Source: Diploscapter coronatus
Taxonomy: Eukaryota; Nematoda; Chromadorea; Rhabditida; Rhabditidae
NCBI GenBank assembly: GCA_964036155.1
Contig: OZ038423.1
Span: 45,399,249 to 45,463,248 of the forward strand
Reading direction: 5' to 3'
Length of the DNA: 64,000 nucleotides
The notes under the pieces are model-generated. The model saw only the letters and a list, made by a program, of their open reading frames with translations, was not told the DNA's origin and did no database searches. Both the position numbers and the translations under genes were made by a program. Shown here in pieces: positions 60,967-64,000 of this stretch (positions within the stretch are counted from its first letter, which is position 1; each line of letters starts with the position of its first letter).

Positions 60967-61472
60967 TTCTGTAATATTTTAATTTTCTACCATGAATTTT
61001 GAAGGACTTGTAAATGTTTGCCTAAATTTTCGAATCTGATTTATATTTTACACGTCTTGTATTTTTTCTTCACTTTGAAAGGCATGATTTTTTCATCAAC
61101 ATTTTCCGACTTTGCTATTTTACAAGTCGATTGTAGCTTATTTAAAAAGTCATTACCAAACTCAGTTCCATTTTATTTAAAACGCATATTTTGGTCGATT
61201 TTCTTAAGTATTTCTTCTCGAAAATTTGTAAATTTTGTGACATTCAAAAATGACGCGGTTCATTCATTAAAACTGACTTCTCTTTCTCTAATATTATTGT
61301 TGGCAATTCTTTCAAAACCAAAATAAATTTAAATATGAAAAATTTATACACAATCACCAAGAGGGCCAGTTCGAATAATTTAGTCTATCGTAAAAATTTC
61401 TAAATCAGTATTTTTAAAAATTTATCATAAGAAGAAAGGTCACTTTGGAAAGTTACAATAGATCCAAAATGG
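60967..61472. other. Convergent 3' flanks of gene B and the GPCR
   Basis: AT-rich and non-coding. An open plus frame at 61018-61326 is Phe/Leu/Ser-rich from AT-rich sequence and is not supported. Confidence 0.5.
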
Positions 61473-63886
61473 TTATAGTTGGTTCCTCTCTACAACAATA
61501 TTGAGATTTTTCACTTCTCCCGACTTTGGTTGATCTTGATTTGATCGGGTCAAATTTCGATCGACTAAAGAATGGGTCCTTTTCAGCAGGGCCTGATATG
61601 TATTGGAGTTTTCGTTTATGAAAGATTCCGATCTGTTGATATCTTGGGGTAGAATTTGGATTTTGTCAGTGTTAGGATTAGACATCGCTGAGACTTCACG
61701 GGACCTCTGGAAATAATTTAACTTTTTTTCGAAATAAAAAGGAGAAAATAGAAGATTTTAGAAAAAAATAGAATTTCTATAATGAAATCGAAGATTTTAA
61801 AATGATAGAGATTTTTTTTTTTAAATAGAAGATCTATCTGAAAATATAAATACCTTTATCAACTCTAAATTATTTCGCTCTTTAATAGATTCCGAATACC
61901 GGAAGGCTCTTTGAATTTGAGAAGTCACTGATAAGTGGATGGGCTCTAAAACTTAGATAATTTTCAGAATCCGAATTTTAAAAAATGTCTTACTAAATTT
62001 CCTTCCATTTAATGAGTCAGATCCAAACCGATTCAAAATACTCGCACTATTTCCTGGCTCGTTTCCGTAGTCGGAACAGCTGTTAGCGAAACGGGTAAAC
62101 GGCCATAGTTTATTACGGAAGTTCGGATTTATTAAGTGGCACAGAGGAGAAAACTAAAGGGATTTACTAAATCCACTATAATTGAAATCAGGAGAGCCAA
62201 CAGGTAAGAGAGTTTATCGAAATCAGGAAGGAACAGGTACGATTTTCGGTACCTGTGGGAGGCCCTGCTTAAAATCCCCCTACCATAATTGAAGCTATGG
62301 TAACCAGCTTGCAGAAGACATGGGGCAGCAAATTCCTTGGAAATAATTCGTCGATAGAATAGATGAAATGCATGATATACGCTGGTATGAAGTTAATGAT
62401 CTAAATTCTTGAAAATTTGGCCCTTCAGGACAGCTACTATATGACGGAAGACGAAGGGAGTCTACTAACTGACGGATAGTATTTTTTTTTTAATTGATGG
62501 GGTGTCCCTCCTAGTTAAGTGCTCCATAATATAGCTGTTGCCGCCCTTCAGGTATGTATATTTTTTTGTACCTGAACGAATAAAATAGCTGCGATGGTAG
62601 TGGTCAAGTTTTTCTTGGTCTTTTTCAATCTTTCACGACGAGTTTGGGAAACATTGCCTATCACAGGACGGTTCCAAAGGGAATAGATCAGGTAAATGTA
62701 GGACGGGAGAAGAATGAACGTCGGAATACCGTATTGGATCATTACCCGGATCTAAAATAATTGGTTTTTTCACGTTTTTATTGATTTTTCTTTTAAGATT
62801 ACGGTTAACGTCCAGACTTCAGACGGGGCGATAGCGCATCGCAGCACGAAAACGAACGATTCTTTCAGCTGAGCATCATCGGCAAAAGCTGGAGGTGGCC
62901 GGATTACCAAGGCTCGATCCAGCTAAAGTTAAAAAACTATTTATTAGAGTGAGCGAGGCGCAGAGGAGAGGGAAAACAGCTCTTCCGTATTTATCAATGG
63001 AAGAATTTTCTCTGCGCTATAGTCTCGGGATACTGATTTTTGAGGCAACTTGCAAACGGAAAGACATCATAGGACGACGAACATGGCATGAAATATGGAA
63101 AAAAAAGATATCGTTTCTTGTTATTCCCAGCCCTTATCGCATATTACTAATGTTTTGATTCATAAGGTTTATAAAAAAAATGATCTTTTTAAATAATTCG
63201 ATTGAAATGAAGGGCAGCCTGAAAAGGTAGTTGCAATAGGTGCATCGTTGCATACGATTCAGCTTGAAAAAAGTGATCTTCCTTACATGAGCATTGATAA
63301 CGTAGGGAATTGACAGCGTAAACCCGATAATCCATACGGCGATCGTCAAAATACTGCATTGGCCCTCGCAAATATGTCTCGACTCGAAAAATACCACCAT
63401 AAATCGGTCAAATCCAATCAAAGCCACGAAATACGCGGAACCTAGAGGACTATGAGTTTTATTGTTTTCCTCATGCAAAATAATACTTGTTGAAGAAGCA
63501 AATGACAACCACTGAGCCACTTTGCAGGTTAAGAGCCCTGAAAATGGAATGTAGATTGCAAAAATTAAGGACGGAAAATAGGGACTAAAGTGAGCTATTA
63601 GCTATGAATTCCTAAAATTTGACGACTAAATCAGAATTTTAAAAATTCTAATTAGAAAGTTCAATCTTCGAATTTTCCAAGTCCTGATTAAGTTCAGATT
63701 AAGTCCCGAGTCTTACCAGTGGACCACGACGCCTCATCGTCGATAACCGTAACGATATAATGGGGCACATGGACTATAATATAGAGAATATTCAACACAC
63801 AGGCATTAGCGAAGAAAATGATTACCACCTCGGATAGGTGTTTGGCACGTTTCATGACCACGAGGAACCATAGGTTGGCTATCACT
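61473..63886 (-). CDS. Rhodopsin-family GPCR, neuropeptide-receptor-like, 5' truncated
   Basis: Nine minus-strand exons keep frame: 63886-63717, 63537-63487, 63441-63287, 62922-62803, 62751-62572, 62400-62284, 62153-61994, 61945-61854 and 61706-61473. The first exon enters in phase, so the N-terminus and part of TM1 lie beyond the window. TM1-2 are in VIANLWFLVVMKR... and VVIIFFANACVLNILYIIVH. TM3 has the disulfide Cys in LLTCKVAQW and FDRF in place of DRY; TM4 is ILTIAVWIIGFTLSIPYV. ECL2 Cys is in FVLRCAIAP, TM5 in IQYGIPTFILLPSYIYLI, and the third loop is basic (RRERLKKTKK). TM7 ends HLINPNFR in place of NPxxY. The long tail is Ser/Asn-rich. The plan fits nematode peptide receptors; the ligand is unknown. 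Confidence 0.8.
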
Positions 63887-64000
63887 CTGGAAGTTGGATT
63901 TCGATCAAATATGCAGAAATATTAGGCAAAATATTGTATATTTTAAGGCTAATTTATGCATATTTCACAGTTAGCGGACTTATTTTGATTTTTTAGAACC

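Noticed and set aside
62895..63158. 87-codon plus frame opposite the GPCR
   Set aside because: It spans the GPCR exon at 62803-62922 and the following intron in antisense, and has no recognisable domain or splice sites.
63134..63290. Extension of GPCR TM4 exon through CNYLFRLPF to a stop
   Set aside because: The donor at 63286 (CAT|gtaagg) and acceptor at 62923 keep phase and place the conserved ECL2 cysteine. Reading through would truncate the receptor after TM4.

Overview
The window is nuclear DNA from a nematode. Genes are broken into many short exons with GT...AG introns. Most intron ends read TTTCAG or TTTTAG, and several start codons lie a few bases after such an acceptor, as expected for spliced-leader trans-splicing. 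Several proteins have clear Caenorhabditis-type counterparts: a SLI-1-like Cbl, an 887-residue ACO-1 and an NCAM-1-like protein. No bacterial, plasmid, viral or CRISPR features were seen. The species cannot be named from the sequence alone.

Layout, left to right: the 3' part of a METTL13/spermidine-synthase-like methyltransferase (+); a 3.9 kb gene-poor stretch; Cbl/sli-1 (+, 14 exons); an NCAM/Fasciclin-2-like adhesion protein (+, 17 exons, two large acidic insertions); eEF1A (-, 8 exons); cytosolic aconitase aco-1 (-, 21 exons); an arylsulfatase-B-like gene (-, 14 exons); a two-exon secreted peptide precursor too short for routine ORF calling (+); a secreted EB-module / proline- and threonine-rich mosaic protein (+, about 17 exons); a small secreted cysteine protein (-); two identical tRNA-Asp(GTC) genes in a segmental duplication (-); a WBP2-like protein with four PPPY motifs (+); two adjacent genes, possibly one, for low-complexity probably nuclear proteins, the second with a charged coiled coil (+); and a rhodopsin-family peptide-receptor-like GPCR, 5' truncated at the window edge (-).

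The genes do not form one pathway. They mix housekeeping (eEF1A, aconitase, tRNA-Asp), signalling (Cbl, WBP2, GPCR, peptide precursor) and cell-surface or extracellular roles (NCAM, EB protein, sulfatase, cysteine protein).

The strongest signal not explained by genes is a dense set of short foldback, MITE-like inverted repeats of about 80-310 bp. At least twelve are present and many sit inside introns. Three families occur twice in the window (9253/51121, 17121/45216, 35703/48309). Other points of interest are the new peptide precursor, the acidic insertions of the NCAM-like protein (one ending in a furin-type RRRKR), a sulfatase with a CTPTR active-site motif and an irregular splice acceptor, and the tRNA-Asp duplication. 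Exon coordinates were worked out by hand from splice signals and reading frame. Most joins keep frame throughout, which is good support, but individual edges may be off by a base or a short exon.
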